Source of the DNA: Nonlabens ulvanivorans | GTDB taxonomy: Bacteria > Bacteroidota > Bacteroidia > Flavobacteriales > Flavobacteriaceae | Direction: 5' to 3' | Length of the DNA: 64,000 bases | Assembly: GCF_000755285.1 (NCBI RefSeq) | Contig: NZ_BBMK01000001.1 | Coordinates: forward strand, 372,001-436,000 | In this document: positions 18,059 to 28,413 of the stretch, piece by piece | Layout of the letters: each line of letters starts with the position of its first letter | Position numbering within the stretch: the stretch's first letter is position 1 | Made by a program: the position numbers and the translations under genes | Notes under the pieces: generated by a model | Database searches by the model: none | What the model was told of the DNA's origin: nothing | The model's input: the letters and a program-made list of their open reading frames with translations, nothing else

Positions 18059-19178
18059 TTTTTTTGAGGGATTTGGCAATAATTTGAAGGACACGTTCAC
18101 AATCATCAATGCTATTATAACTATGCAAACATAGTCGCAGCCGCTCTTGACCTTCGGGAACTGTAGGCGATAAAATAGCCCGTACATCATAACCATTATG
18201 TTGTAGTTGACCTGCCACTTTTCTTACATTCTTGTTACCAGGTATGATACATATTTGTATAGCGGTATCGCTTTCGCGAAAGCGTAATCGCAATCCATTT
18301 TGAACCACAAGTCTATTAAAGCCCTGAATCACATCATGCAGTTGAGCAATATTTACATGACCATTTTCCAAACGTTGATAGGCAGCATTTATAACAGTCA
18401 AAGCCTGTGGTGGTAATGCAGTGGTATAAATAAATGAACGGCAATAATTAATAAGGTATTGCATTAAGTCAAAGCTACCCAACACAGCTGCACCATGGCC
18501 ACCCATTGCTTTTCCATAGGTCATCACTCTTGCAAACACCTCATTTTCTAATCCAAGATGCTGTACTAATCCTTCTCCTTTTTCTCCTATTACACCTGTA
18601 GCATGTGCCTCATCTACAATGAAATAAGCGTTTTTGTGAGCTTGAATAAGACTAGCTATCTTCTCGAGTGGTGCCTGATCGCCATCCATGGAAAATACAG
18701 ATTCAGTAATCACATAAACTTCTTGCTCAGTTCCTTGCCCAAATTTATCTAGTAGTATCTTTAAATGATCGATATCATTATGGCGAAATTTAAGGGAACG
18801 TGCCATCGAGAGCTGTATGCCATCTCTTATACTGGCATGTACTAACTCATCGTATAATATTAAATCACCTCGTTGTGCAACACTGCTTATTAAACCTAGA
18901 TTTGCGTCATAACCAGAGTTAAAAATGAGTGCGCTTTCTGATTTATGAAAATGGGCGATACGTTTTTCTAATGTCTCAAATGCCTTACTATGCCCAGATA
19001 ATAATCTTGAACCTGTTGCGCCATGTGGTAAGGCAGATTCCTCAAGTACTGGGATTTTTGAAAAACCCAGATAATCATTTGACGCAAAGTCTATGAGATT
19101 TTCGTTTACTTTGAGTTCACGCATACTTCCTGAGAAGTGACGCATGCCTAGTTTACGTAAGAGTTTATCTGGTAGCAT
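18045..19178 (-). CDS. bioF: 8-amino-7-oxononanoate synthase (aminotransferase class I/II)
   Basis: 377 residues, PLP enzyme condensing pimeloyl thioester with alanine. Motifs: IDFASNDYLGFS start, GSRLLSGHSKAFETLE, DEAHATGVIGEKG and the PLP lysine in TYGKAMGGHGA. First gene of bioF-(DUF2007)-bioD-bioA. The palindrome at 18269-18284 encodes RFRES in the small C-terminal domain. Close relatives include 2-amino-3-ketobutyrate CoA ligase and serine palmitoyltransferase; the operon context favours BioF. Confidence 0.93.
   Translation of the reverse strand: MLPDKLLRKLGMRHFSGSMRELKVNENLIDFASNDYLGFSKIPVLEESALPHGATGSRLLSGHSKAFETLEKRIAHFHKSESALIFNSGYDANLGLISSVAQRGDLILYDELVHASIRDGIQLSMARSLKFRHNDIDHLKILLDKFGQGTEQEVYVITESVFSMDGDQAPLEKIASLIQAHKNAYFIVDEAHATGVIGEKGEGLVQHLGLENEVFARVMTYGKAMGGHGAAVLGSFDLMQYLINYCRSFIYTTALPPQALTVINAAYQRLENGHVNIAQLHDVIQGFNRLVVQNGLRLRFRESDTAIQICIIPGNKNVRKVAGQLQHNGYDVRAILSPTVPEGQERLRLCLHSYNSIDDCERVLQIIAKSLKKNEQV
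18269..18284. repeat. 16-bp palindrome, copy 4 (in bioF)
   Basis: Perfect copy, read as RFRES. Confidence 0.9.
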
Positions 19179-19182
19179 GTGG

Positions 19183-19190
19183 CAAAAATA
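19183..19190 (-). promoter_or_regulatory. -7 element TATTTTTG of bioF, 4 nt before the ATG
   Basis: On the minus strand TATTTTTG-CCAC-ATG, the same 4-nt distance as at recX, panD and the HU-CCDC81 gene. It suggests a leaderless biotin operon transcript. Confidence 0.5.
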
Positions 19191-19293
19191 AGCATTATCG
19201 GTTATCAGTTTTTGGTTAACGGTATTAATGAATTACTATTAGTAGTTTTCTGGCATTCAAGTGTCTCATAGCACAGAACAATTTTTGTATGTC

Positions 19294-19313
19294 ATTCCGC
19301 CGCAGGGCGGAAT
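19294..19313. repeat. REP-like hairpin
   Basis: ATTCCGCC-GCAG-GGCGGAAT, perfect 8-bp arms, GC-rich in an AT-rich 280-bp intergenic region. It resembles short dispersed GTCATTCC...GGAATC hairpins of other genomes. Single copy in this window. Confidence 0.6.
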
Positions 19314-19412
19314 CGGTCTAAACGAACCTAAATGGCTGTTAAAACACATTCTTTAAATCGTTGAAAATCAACATAAAAAAATTTATTATTATCCTTAATC
19401 GATGATTTATTA

Positions 19413-19442
19413 TTGTTTTTCAATAATTTTATTATAGTTTTG
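19413..19442 (+). promoter_or_regulatory. Promoter of the DUF2975 gene (TTG-N19-TAGTTTTG)
   Basis: TTG at 19413-19415 and TAGTTTTG at 19435-19442 with a 19-bp spacer; start codon at 19459. Confidence 0.65.
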
Positions 19443-19458
19443 TGGTTGTTAAACGATA

Positions 19459-19944
19459 ATGAATATGAAAAACATAAAATACTTTAATACACTTCTAAGA
19501 ATAATTCTAATTGTAGGTATCGCGATTTGTATAATTGCTCCTGCAGTAATTTTAATTGAAGGCAAGTTGATATCATTCAAGTCCGATATATCTGCCGCTT
19601 ACGAATTAGTAATTTGTGAATTATTAATTCAGTTGATGGTTACAATAATTACCTTAATTAGCGTTAATAAATTGAGGATTGCAACAGAGAATTTTTACCG
19701 CAATCAATTGTTTAATAATGCTATAAGCAGATCTTTTAAACAAATAGGCTATTTGATAATTATTGCGACACTTAGTTATATCATTTTACAATTTTTGGCT
19801 GAATTATATTTCAATTCTAAAACAGCCTTTGGATTAAATTTGAGTTACCTTCTTAATATATCAGCAACATTATTCTTCTTTACACTTTCCACAATGGTGG
19901 ATAAAGCAAAAGGTATTCAACAAGAAAACGATTTAACCATATAA
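19459..19944 (+). CDS. DUF2975 four-helix membrane protein
   Basis: 161 residues with four hydrophobic segments (about 12-35, 48-70, 95-115, 125-148) and short polar ends, typical of DUF2975. Such proteins are nearly always encoded beside a small YozG-type HTH regulator, as here, 2 bp downstream. Function unknown; a membrane sensor working with the regulator is the usual suggestion. Confidence 0.8.
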   Translation: MNMKNIKYFNTLLRIILIVGIAICIIAPAVILIEGKLISFKSDISAAYELVICELLIQLMVTIITLISVNKLRIATENFYRNQLFNNAISRSFKQIGYLIIIATLSYIILQFLAELYFNSKTAFGLNLSYLLNISATLFFFTLSTMVDKAKGIQQENDLTI

Positions 19945-19946
19945 AT

Positions 19947-20153
19947 ATGCCTATATACATCAATCTAGACGTCGTACTGGTACAAAAAGGCATGAAGAGC
20001 AATGAGCTTGCTGAACTTATCGGAATTACCACAGCGAACTTATCTATACTTAAAACAGGTAAGGCAAAAGCGGTACGTTTCACCACGTTAGAGGCGATAT
20101 GTGAAGCGCTTAATTGTCAACCTGGTGATATTCTAGAGTATAGAGCTGATTGA
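19947..20153 (+). CDS. XRE/YozG-type helix-turn-helix regulator
   Basis: 68 residues, a single HTH domain: VLVQKGMKSNELAELIGITT with recognition helix NLSILKTGKAKAVRF, then ICEALNCQPGDILEY, the standard Cro/C1 ending. Paired with the DUF2975 gene 2 bp upstream, so one transcript. Likely regulates its own operon. Confidence 0.88.
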   Translation: MPIYINLDVVLVQKGMKSNELAELIGITTANLSILKTGKAKAVRFTTLEAICEALNCQPGDILEYRAD

Positions 20154-20155
20154 TT

Positions 20156-20184
20156 TTGTGTCCTTTAAAAAAATCTTATATTAG
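20156..20184 (+). promoter_or_regulatory. Possible promoter of ankyrin gene
   Basis: TTG (20156-20158) and TATATTAG (20177-20184), spacer 18, one mismatch to TAnnTTTG; start codon at 20206. Confidence 0.4.
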
Positions 20185-20205
20185 CATCACATTAATAACA
20201 ACACG

Positions 20206-20631
20206 ATGAAAAAAGCAATATTTATAGTGGCATTATGTTTAGGAACTCTAGCAAGTGCACAAACCTTGAGCATGGATCTTACCAAAGCTCTTAAGAACGA
20301 CGACACCACAGCTATTAGTAACTTAGTTACAGACAGTAACAAAGACACTTGTTATGAAGTTGGTAAATCCACTTCTTCACTTGCTCAACTAGCCATTCAA
20401 ATGGACAGTGCAGATGTTCTACAGTTTTTAATTACTCAAAAGAATATTGATATTAATAACACCTGTAGCAATATGACGCCATTAATGACCGCTGTTCAAA
20501 TGGGACGTCCACACTTAGTGTCTATGTTATTAGATGCTGGAGCAGATAAGTCTCTAAAGTTAGACGGAAAAACTGCATTGGATTATGCAACTGGAAATAA
20601 TGCAGCAGCTATACAAAAGCTTTTGAAATAA
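20206..20631 (+). CDS. Exported ankyrin-repeat protein
   Basis: 141 residues. Signal peptide MKKAIFIVALCLGTLASAQ, then three ankyrin-like repeats, the clearest being MTPLMTAVQMGRPHLVSMLLDAGADKSL and GKTALDYATGNNAAAIQKLL. It is probably a periplasmic protein-binding module; partner unknown. Monocistronic, with a terminator 21 bp downstream. Confidence 0.85.
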   Translation: MKKAIFIVALCLGTLASAQTLSMDLTKALKNDDTTAISNLVTDSNKDTCYEVGKSTSSLAQLAIQMDSADVLQFLITQKNIDINNTCSNMTPLMTAVQMGRPHLVSMLLDAGADKSLKLDGKTALDYATGNNAAAIQKLLK

Positions 20632-20652
20632 AATTTCAAAATTAGTATAAAT

Positions 20653-20688
20653 AAAAAAGCCTCGTTTCATAAGAATCGAGGCTTTTTT
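20653..20688. terminator. Bidirectional terminator, ankyrin gene / atpC
   Basis: AAAAAAGCCTCG ... CGAGGCTTTTTT with a 12-nt loop; A-run on one side and T-run on the other, between convergent genes. Confidence 0.9.
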
Positions 20689-20707
20689 ATGTCTTAAAAG
20701 AAAGGTA

Positions 20708-20983
20708 TTAATCTGCTAATACGATTGCTTTATTATCTTTCATTTCAATAACACCACCAGTGATTTGAAAATCTGTAGTGCCATCTCCTTTTGAAAATAG
20801 ACTAGCAACAGACTCATCTAATTCAACCTTACCAAAAATCTTAACAGCGCCTTTAACAAGTAATGAAACTACAGGTGCGTGATTATCTAGCATTTGGAAT
20901 TGTCCATTCACACCTGGCACAGATACTGATTCTACAGTACCGCTATACAGGACTTGTTCTGGTGTAACTATTTCTAAAATCAT
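20708..20983 (-). CDS. atpC: ATP synthase F1 epsilon subunit
   Basis: 91 residues, the beta-sandwich domain only (MILEIVTPEQVLYSG, GQFQMLDNHAPVVSLL); the C-terminal helical hairpin of E. coli epsilon is missing, as in other Bacteroidota. Follows atpD by 72 bp. In this phylum atpD and atpC are separate from the rest of the ATP synthase operon, found here 35 kb away. Confidence 0.93.
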   Translation of the reverse strand: MILEIVTPEQVLYSGTVESVSVPGVNGQFQMLDNHAPVVSLLVKGAVKIFGKVELDESVASLFSKGDGTTDFQITGGVIEMKDNKAIVLAD

Positions 20984-21011
20984 CTTTATTTACTTTTCAA
21001 TTACAATAAAA

Positions 21012-21043
21012 CAGTCGCGATAAATCTATAATTATCGCGACTG
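21012..21043 (-). other. Hairpin between atpD and atpC
   Basis: CAGTCGCGATAA and TTATCGCGACTG, perfect 12-bp arms with 8-nt loop, in the 72-bp gap. Not followed by a clear T-run on the minus strand, so it may be an RNA processing or stability element rather than a terminator. Confidence 0.6.
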
Positions 21044-21055
21044 CTACTGTTTGAT

Positions 21056-22566
<1,511 letters not shown>

Positions 22567-22624
22567 TATATAATGTTTTTAAACTTAAAAAGATACGGCT
22601 TCAAAAAGCCTTTTTTCAGTGGCG

Positions 22625-22632
22625 CAAAGATA
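22625..22632 (-). promoter_or_regulatory. -7 element TATCTTTG of atpDC
   Basis: Minus strand TATCTTTG, 58 bp before the atpD start; a short GGCTT/AAGCC hairpin (22597-22610) lies in the leader. Confidence 0.55.
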
Positions 22633-22720
22633 CTGCTTTCCTAATTATATTGACATCAGATTTTTCAATTTTTTTATAAGCTCAAAAATCAATTGAATCA
22701 TAACTAGGGTTGTTGGATCT

Positions 22721-22736
22721 CGCTTACGCGAAAGCG
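22721..22736. repeat. 16-bp palindrome, copy 5 (intergenic, one mismatch)
   Basis: CGCTTACGCGAAAGCG, just downstream of the glmS terminator T-run. Confidence 0.8.
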
Positions 22737-22740
22737 TAAT

Positions 22741-22766
22741 AAAAAACCACCTAATTTCTTAGGTGG
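22741..22766 (-). terminator. Intrinsic terminator of glmS
   Basis: On the minus strand CCACCTAA-gaaa-TTAGGTGG followed by T6 (22741-22746). Confidence 0.85.
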
Positions 22767-22795
22767 CTATAATCATATTTATGGTCATTTACTTG

Positions 22796-24643
22796 CTACT
22801 CAACAGTAACAGATTTTGCTAAGTTACGTGGTTGATCAACGTTTTTTCCTAACATAACCGCTATGTGATAAGATAATAGTTGTAACGGAATAGTGGTCAA
22901 CAAAGGCGTCATAAACTCTATGGTATCTGGCACCTCTATTACATGGTCTGCAAGATCACGCACATCTATATCTCCTTCAGTAACGATACCTATAATTTTA
23001 CCGCTACGTGATTTAATTTCTTGTATATTACTAACTACCTTCTCATAATGACCTTTACGGGTTGCTATTACAACAACTGGCATTTGTTCATCAATTAAAG
23101 CGATAGGACCATGTTTCATCTCTGCAGCCGGATAACCTTCTGCATGGATATAACTAATCTCTTTAAGCTTTAATGCTCCTTCTAATGCTACTGGAAAGTT
23201 AAATCCGCGCCCTAAGTAAAGACAGTTAGGTGCATCTTTATAGATAGCTGCTATTTTCTCGATATGATCGTTAGAACTAAGAGCTTTTTCTACTTTATCA
23301 GGAATAGCATCTAATTCTTGTAAATATCTATGGAAGTCACTAGTTGATATTTTGCCTTTTTTCTTTGCTAATTGTAGCGCGATAAGAGTTAACACAGTAA
23401 TTTGTGTTGTAAAAGCTTTAGTTGAAGCAACACCTATTTCTGGTCCTGCATGAGTATAAGCTCCTGCATGTGCCTCGCGAGAGATAGAACTACCTACCAC
23501 ATTACACACTCCAAAAACGAAAGCACCTTTATCTTTGGCCATTTTTATTGCAGCCATTGTGTCTGCAGTTTCTCCACTTTGAGAAATGGCTATAAGAATA
23601 TCATCCTTATCTATAACAGGATTTCTATATCTAAATTCTGAAGCATATTCAACCTCAACAGGTATTCTCGCTAGATCTTCAAAAATATATTCTGCAACTA
23701 GTCCAGCATGCCATGATGTTCCACATGCAACAATTAGTATGCGTCGAGCATTCAAGAATTTATCGATGTGGTCATCAATACCAGCCATTTTTATAAGGCC
23801 TTGATCTACCAGCATTCTACCTCTAAAGGTGTCTCTAATCGCTTGTGGCTGCTCATAAATCTCTTTAAGCATAAAGTGCTCATAACCACCTTTTTCAATC
23901 TGCTCAAGATTCATTTGCAGTTCCTGAATATATGGATCTACTAAAGAGTCATCATGTATTTTACGAATTTTCATATCCTTGTGCGTGCGCACAACAGCCA
24001 TCTCACCATCTTCTAAATAGATAGCCTCTTTTGTAAATTCAATAAAAGGAGATGCATCACTAGCAATAAAAAATTCGTTTTCACCAACTCCAATTGCAAG
24101 AGGCGACCCTAAACGAGCTACCACTATTTCATTAGGCTTATTACGATCAAAGACTGCAATTGCATAAGCACCTATCGTCTGATTTAAAGCTATTTGAACA
24201 GCTTTACCCAATTTAACCTTCTCTTTATTCTTTACATCCTCTATCAGATTTACTAATACCTCTGTATCTGTATCTGATTGAAAAGTAAAACCTCTATTAA
24301 TCAACTCTGTTTTAAGAGGTTGATAATTCTCAATTATACCATTATGAATGATAACTAAATCACCACTGTTAGAGAAATGAGGATGAGAATTCACATCATT
24401 AGGCACACCATGTGTAGCCCATCGAGTATGACCTATCGCTATGGTACCGTTGGTAGTGATTTCTGACTCCAGTTTTGCTTCTAGGTCAGCGACCTTACCT
24501 TTAGTTTTTGAAAACTTAAGATTTGTACCGTCATAAATAGCTATTCCAGCACTATCATAACCTCTATATTCTAGCCTTTTAAGACCATTTAAAACGATAG
24601 GATAAGCGTCACGATGTCCTATGTAACCTACAATTCCACACAT
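22796..24643 (-). CDS. glmS: Glutamine--fructose-6-phosphate aminotransferase
   Basis: 615 residues. It makes glucosamine-6-phosphate for peptidoglycan and LPS. The N-terminal glutaminase domain starts MCGIVGYIGHRDA with nucleophile Cys2 and HTRWATHG; two SIS sugar-isomerase domains (about 290-430 and 460-600) include the CGTSWHAG and SQSGETADT motifs; the C-terminus ends NLAKSVTVE. It lies 10 bp downstream of the DUF4270 gene, so they may share a transcript. I see no glmS ribozyme, as expected outside Firmicutes. Confidence 0.97.
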   Translation of the reverse strand: MCGIVGYIGHRDAYPIVLNGLKRLEYRGYDSAGIAIYDGTNLKFSKTKGKVADLEAKLESEITTNGTIAIGHTRWATHGVPNDVNSHPHFSNSGDLVIIHNGIIENYQPLKTELINRGFTFQSDTDTEVLVNLIEDVKNKEKVKLGKAVQIALNQTIGAYAIAVFDRNKPNEIVVARLGSPLAIGVGENEFFIASDASPFIEFTKEAIYLEDGEMAVVRTHKDMKIRKIHDDSLVDPYIQELQMNLEQIEKGGYEHFMLKEIYEQPQAIRDTFRGRMLVDQGLIKMAGIDDHIDKFLNARRILIVACGTSWHAGLVAEYIFEDLARIPVEVEYASEFRYRNPVIDKDDILIAISQSGETADTMAAIKMAKDKGAFVFGVCNVVGSSISREAHAGAYTHAGPEIGVASTKAFTTQITVLTLIALQLAKKKGKISTSDFHRYLQELDAIPDKVEKALSSNDHIEKIAAIYKDAPNCLYLGRGFNFPVALEGALKLKEISYIHAEGYPAAEMKHGPIALIDEQMPVVVIATRKGHYEKVVSNIQEIKSRSGKIIGIVTEGDIDVRDLADHVIEVPDTIEFMTPLLTTIPLQLLSYHIAVMLGKNVDQPRNLAKSVTVE

Positions 24644-24653
24644 AATTTTCTAT

Positions 24654-26254
24654 TTAATTAATTGTTTCTGAATAGTATATCTCTAGTTTAAGACGCTTAT
24701 CAGCATCACTAGAAAGATTACCATGCAGCACTGTTCCCTCATGAGATATAGCAGACCCATTCAGAATCTCATCTACTATAATAGGATTTTTGACTTTAGA
24801 ACCAGAAATTGAACTAATATTTTGTGTCACAGCAAGACCAAGACGAACATTCTCTATATCACCACTGATAATACTATTAATATGCTCGGTCAGTCTTATT
24901 TTATATTGAACACCTTGTGAGGTATCATCTTCGTCATCAACTCTTTCTAAAACACCTAAATGATTACTTCTTAATGAAGAATTGTCAAGTACATAATCTA
25001 TCAGTACTGTTTTGTCATCATAATTATAAAGTATAATACGCTCTGGCTCAGTACTACCAGCTTCAACTGCTGTTTGATCTACATAAAATGTTAGAGAAGC
25101 ATCATTAATTATCCAGTTATCTGCTATTATTTGTGTTAAGGCGTCTGCCTCACCATTCATGTCAACATCAGGACCAAATAAATCAATAAGAACCATTGAA
25201 CCTTCACCACCTTTTAAATATAATCTTTCCTCACCATCAACATCATTATTTGCAGCCTGTATGTTGGAAACAATAGATGGGTCTAACTCATTATTTATAA
25301 AACCTACTTTATTACCATCAAAATTTAACTCAACGATACTCTCAATTTCTATGGTCGTTGTAGTAGGATCATTATCGATATCACTATCATCATCAAATTC
25401 TGATCTTATATACAGTTTGATATCGGCATCATTAAGATTAAAATGAACCATATGACCATTACCAGTAAATCCAGATAATTTAAAATACAATCCTCTAAAA
25501 TAATTTTGAAAATCACTAGCACTCTGAAGTGCTGGTTGACCTTCTTGATCTATTATTAAAGATCTCCAGTATGCAGAACTTGCTGGCGTTAAATCAATAC
25601 GCTCTCTCAACCTAGGAGCAGACCTACTGCTAACCACACCATCCAATGTTAACTCTATTGATTCTTCTTCCTTAGGAAAGAAATTATCGTCTGAATAAAT
25701 CAAAGGTCCTAAATTAGACTCGATAGTAGCTTAAAATCCGAATAATACACTGCAGGATTAGTGACATCATCTACATCAAAACTATTTAAGAAATATTTAT
25801 TTTCATAAATTTCCAATCCATTTTCCATAGTACCATATAGTGAATCAATACTATAGGTAGTTACCTCGCCTACAATAGTTTCTACGGTAGAATAGTATGG
25901 TATCTGAAGCACGACACTATCCAATACTATATTATCACCAAAATCCGGATCAGTAAAAGCTAAATTAACCTGGCTTACAAAATCATAACTAGTTCTTCCA
26001 TAAACTGGGTCATCATAAACTCCAAAGGGAAAAGACCCAAAATTATTAGTCTGTACAGGACCTAATAAATCATTAAATGCAACAGCATCAAATTCTTGTT
26101 TCTTGATTCGATCATTTAGTTGATCTGCTCCTAGGATGTCACTTCCTATTGTATTTAACTCATTATCACAAGCAGCTAATCCTAAAACTATACCTGCAAC
26201 TATAGAAACGTTCAAAGCGACGCGTTTCATTTTACTCATCATTTTCTTTTTCAT
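24654..26254 (-). CDS. DUF4270 family lipoprotein (frameshifted)
   Basis: The signal peptide MKRVALNVSIVAGIVLGLAAC ends in a lipobox (Cys about residue 29), followed by the DUF4270 start NELNTIGSDILGADQL. Several Met codons (26254, 26242, 26239, 26230) could start it; all give a lipoprotein. The frame breaks near 25730. One extra G (AAGCTACT to AAGGCTACT on the coding strand) gives YYSDFKATIESNLGPLIYSD and 533 residues. DUF4270 proteins are surface or periplasmic lipoproteins of unknown function confined to Bacteroidota. The start overlaps the end of the glycogen-synthase-like gene. Confidence 0.82.
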
Positions 26255-27058
26255 CTAAAATATCGTTAAGATAGAATCCTTCATAAGCGTCTGCAAACTC
26301 TTCATGAGAATGATACTCCAACACAGGCTTATCAAGAGAATCGATATAAGAATTTAATTCCTCACCTAAATCCTCGCTTGCCTTAATAATACCATCACTA
26401 AATCTAACAGCATTCTTCATTAAATTAATATATGAAGGCTCTTCAAACTCAGTTACAGCATCATCATCTAACGCATCAAATCTTAGTTTATCTATCATTT
26501 CAGTATCTAACGTTCCTTCAAAGGATTGATTATATACTGAGGTAACTATTTTACTATCTTCAAACAATGGGTCATTACCATAATAGTTCTTAATATACAA
26601 TGGCAGTAGTCCAGCTAACCATCCATGAACATGAATAATATCTGGGGCCCAATTTAATTTCTTAACGGTTTCAATAACTCCTTTTGCAAAAATATAGCGC
26701 GCTCATCATTATCATCAAACATATTCCCATCTTCATCTGTAAGAGTGGCTTTGCGTTTAAAATAATCTTCATTATCAATAAAGTAAACCTGCATTCTTTC
26801 CTTAGGAATAGAAGCTACTTTAATAATCAATGGCATGTCTAAATCATTGATGATTAGATTCATACCACTCAAACGGATTACTTCATGTAATTGGTGTCTG
26901 CGCTCATTAATGTTTCCAAAACGAGGCGTAAATATTCTAATCTGACCTCCACGATCATTTACCATTTTAGGACTAAAATAGGACATCGAGGATGCTTCAG
27001 TTTCTGGTAAATAAGGGATAACTTCTGAGGATACGTACAGGACTCTTTTTTCCTTCAT
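26232..27058 (-). CDS. Glycogen/starch synthase N-terminal domain protein, GT5-only (frameshifted)
   Basis: Start MKEKRVLYVSSEVIPYL resembles the N-terminal Rossmann domain of glycogen synthase. The KxGGL ADP-glucose motif is not there (PETEASSMSYFSPKM instead) and the C-terminal GT1 half is missing: corrected length is 275 residues against about 480. The frame breaks in a run of five A (26688-26692); six gives ERAIFFAKGVIETVKKLNW. This short form is common in flavobacteria next to panC, as here, divergently. It probably is not a glycogen synthase; function unknown. Confidence 0.75.
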
Positions 27059-27094
27059 AAATTGTTTTATTGATGCCTAACTTTTAGCAAGTTG

Positions 27095-27102
27095 CAAAAA
27101 TA
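27095..27102 (-). promoter_or_regulatory. -7 element TATTTTTG of the GT5-like gene
   Basis: Minus-strand TATTTTTG, 36 bp before the start at 27058. Part of a divergent promoter region with panC. Confidence 0.5.
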
Positions 27103-27111
27103 CACAATTTC

Positions 27112-27141
27112 TTGCACTTTCATGGTTTAACCTTATGTTTG
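27112..27141 (+). promoter_or_regulatory. Promoter of panC (TTG-N19-TATGTTTG)
   Basis: TTG 27112-27114, TATGTTTG 27134-27141, spacer 19; start codon at 27167. Confidence 0.7.
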
Positions 27142-27166
27142 TAGCATTGTCCAAACCTATATCCCT

Positions 27167-28017
27167 ATGGTATTTCAAACCCATAAAGAATTAAGTACAA
27201 AGATTGAGAGTCTTAAAAATGAGAATCTTAAAATCGGTTTTGTCCCTACTATGGGAGCTCTACATGATGGTCATATTTCCTTAATGCAGGAAGCAATGAA
27301 ATCTAACGACATTCTCGTCGTATCTATCTTTGTAAACCCTACACAGTTCGATAATGCTAGTGATTTAAGTCAGTATCCTAGAACAGTAAAAAATGACACA
27401 AATCTAATCTATAATCACTTTGGTAAAGCAAACGTAATGATCTACACTCCTAACGTTGAAGATATATATGGTAACAATGCTGTAGCAAAATCTTATAAAT
27501 ATGATGGATTAGAACAGGTTATGGAAGGAGCAAATAGACCAGGTCACTTTGATGGAGTAGGAACTATTTTAGAATTCTTATTTCAAAAAGTACGACCAGA
27601 TCATGCTTATTTTGGCGAAAAAGACTTTCAACAGCTACAAATCGTCAAGAAATTAGTAGAAAAACTACATTCACCTGTTAAAATCATAGGCTGCCCTATA
27701 AAAAGAGAACCACATGGACTAGCATGAGTTCTCGTAATGAAAGGTTAAGTCCACAAGCAAGAGAAGAAGCCGTTTTTATTATTCAATCTCTAGAAAAAGC
27801 CAAAGCTTATTTTAAAAACCACAGTATTAATGACACTGTTGCTATGGTACAAAAGTTGTATGCTAAAAATAAAAATCTAGAATTAGAATATTTCACTATC
27901 GCAAGTGAAGAAACCTTAATTCCTGTAAAACGCAAATACAATAAACACACCTATAGAGCTTTTATAGTTGCGCATTTAGAAGGTGTAAGATTAATTGATA
28001 ATATGCGTTTATCATAA
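27167..28017 (+). CDS. panC: Pantoate--beta-alanine ligase (frameshifted)
   Basis: Final step of pantothenate synthesis. Adenylation motifs GFVPTMGALHDGH (HIGH-like) and MSSRNERLSP (KMSKS-like), plus FGEKDFQQLQIVKKL and EGANRPGHFDGV. The frame stops at GLA; one missing A at 27724 (GCATGAG to GCAATGAG) joins GLA to MSSRNERL and gives 283 residues. The resulting ATGA overlap looks like two coupled genes, but the catalytic loop spans the junction in all PanC, so this is one gene with an indel. Followed by panD, whose product supplies beta-alanine. Confidence 0.92.
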
Positions 28018-28044
28018 TAATGATTTTTAAATAATTACAAATCG

Positions 28045-28052
28045 TATCTTTG
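28045..28052 (+). promoter_or_regulatory. -7 element TATCTTTG of panD, 4 nt before the ATG
   Basis: TATCTTTG-CAAC-ATG. panD may have its own leaderless transcript apart from panC. Confidence 0.5.
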
Positions 28053-28056
28053 CAAC

Positions 28057-28407
28057 ATGTTAATTACAGTAGTAAAATCCAAAATTCACCGAGTTAAAGT
28101 AACCGGTGCAGACCTCAATTACATAGGCAGTATCACCATTGATGAAGATTTAATGGATGGTGCAAATATTGTTGAAGGTGAAAAAGTTCAAATCGTTAAT
28201 AATAATAACGGTAACCGTTTAGAGACCTATGCCATTCCTGGACCGAGAGGTAGCGGAGAAATCACTCTTAATGGAGCAGCAGCAAGAAAAGTTTCTCCTG
28301 GTGATGTGCTTATCCTTATCTGTTATGCCCAAATGACGATGGAAGAAGCTCGTGCTTTTAAACCAACACTACTTTTCCCTAATGAAGAGGATAACACCTT
28401 ATCATAA
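28057..28407 (+). CDS. panD: Aspartate 1-decarboxylase
   Basis: 116 residues. The proenzyme cleaves itself between Gly and Ser in [10 protein letters not shown] (Ser25) to form the pyruvoyl cofactor, then makes beta-alanine from aspartate. The conserved [18 protein letters not shown] and the final FPNEEDN are present. 39 bp after panC. Confidence 0.96.
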   Translation: MLITVVKSKIHRVKVTGADLNYIGSITIDEDLMDGANIVEGEKVQIVNNNNGNRLETYAIPGPRGSGEITLNGAAARKVSPGDVLILICYAQMTMEEARAFKPTLLFPNEEDNTLS

Positions 28408-28413
28408 ATCAGC

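Noticed and set aside
20053..20072. Second half-match (AAAAGCGGTACG) in the HTH gene
   Set aside because: No matching left arm.
24654..24700. glmS ribozyme upstream of glmS
   Set aside because: Only 10 bp separate glmS from the upstream gene; no room for the ribozyme core.
27724..28017. Separate gene starting at MSSRNERL after panC
   Set aside because: This is the C-terminal catalytic part of PanC; the ATGA overlap comes from a one-base loss.
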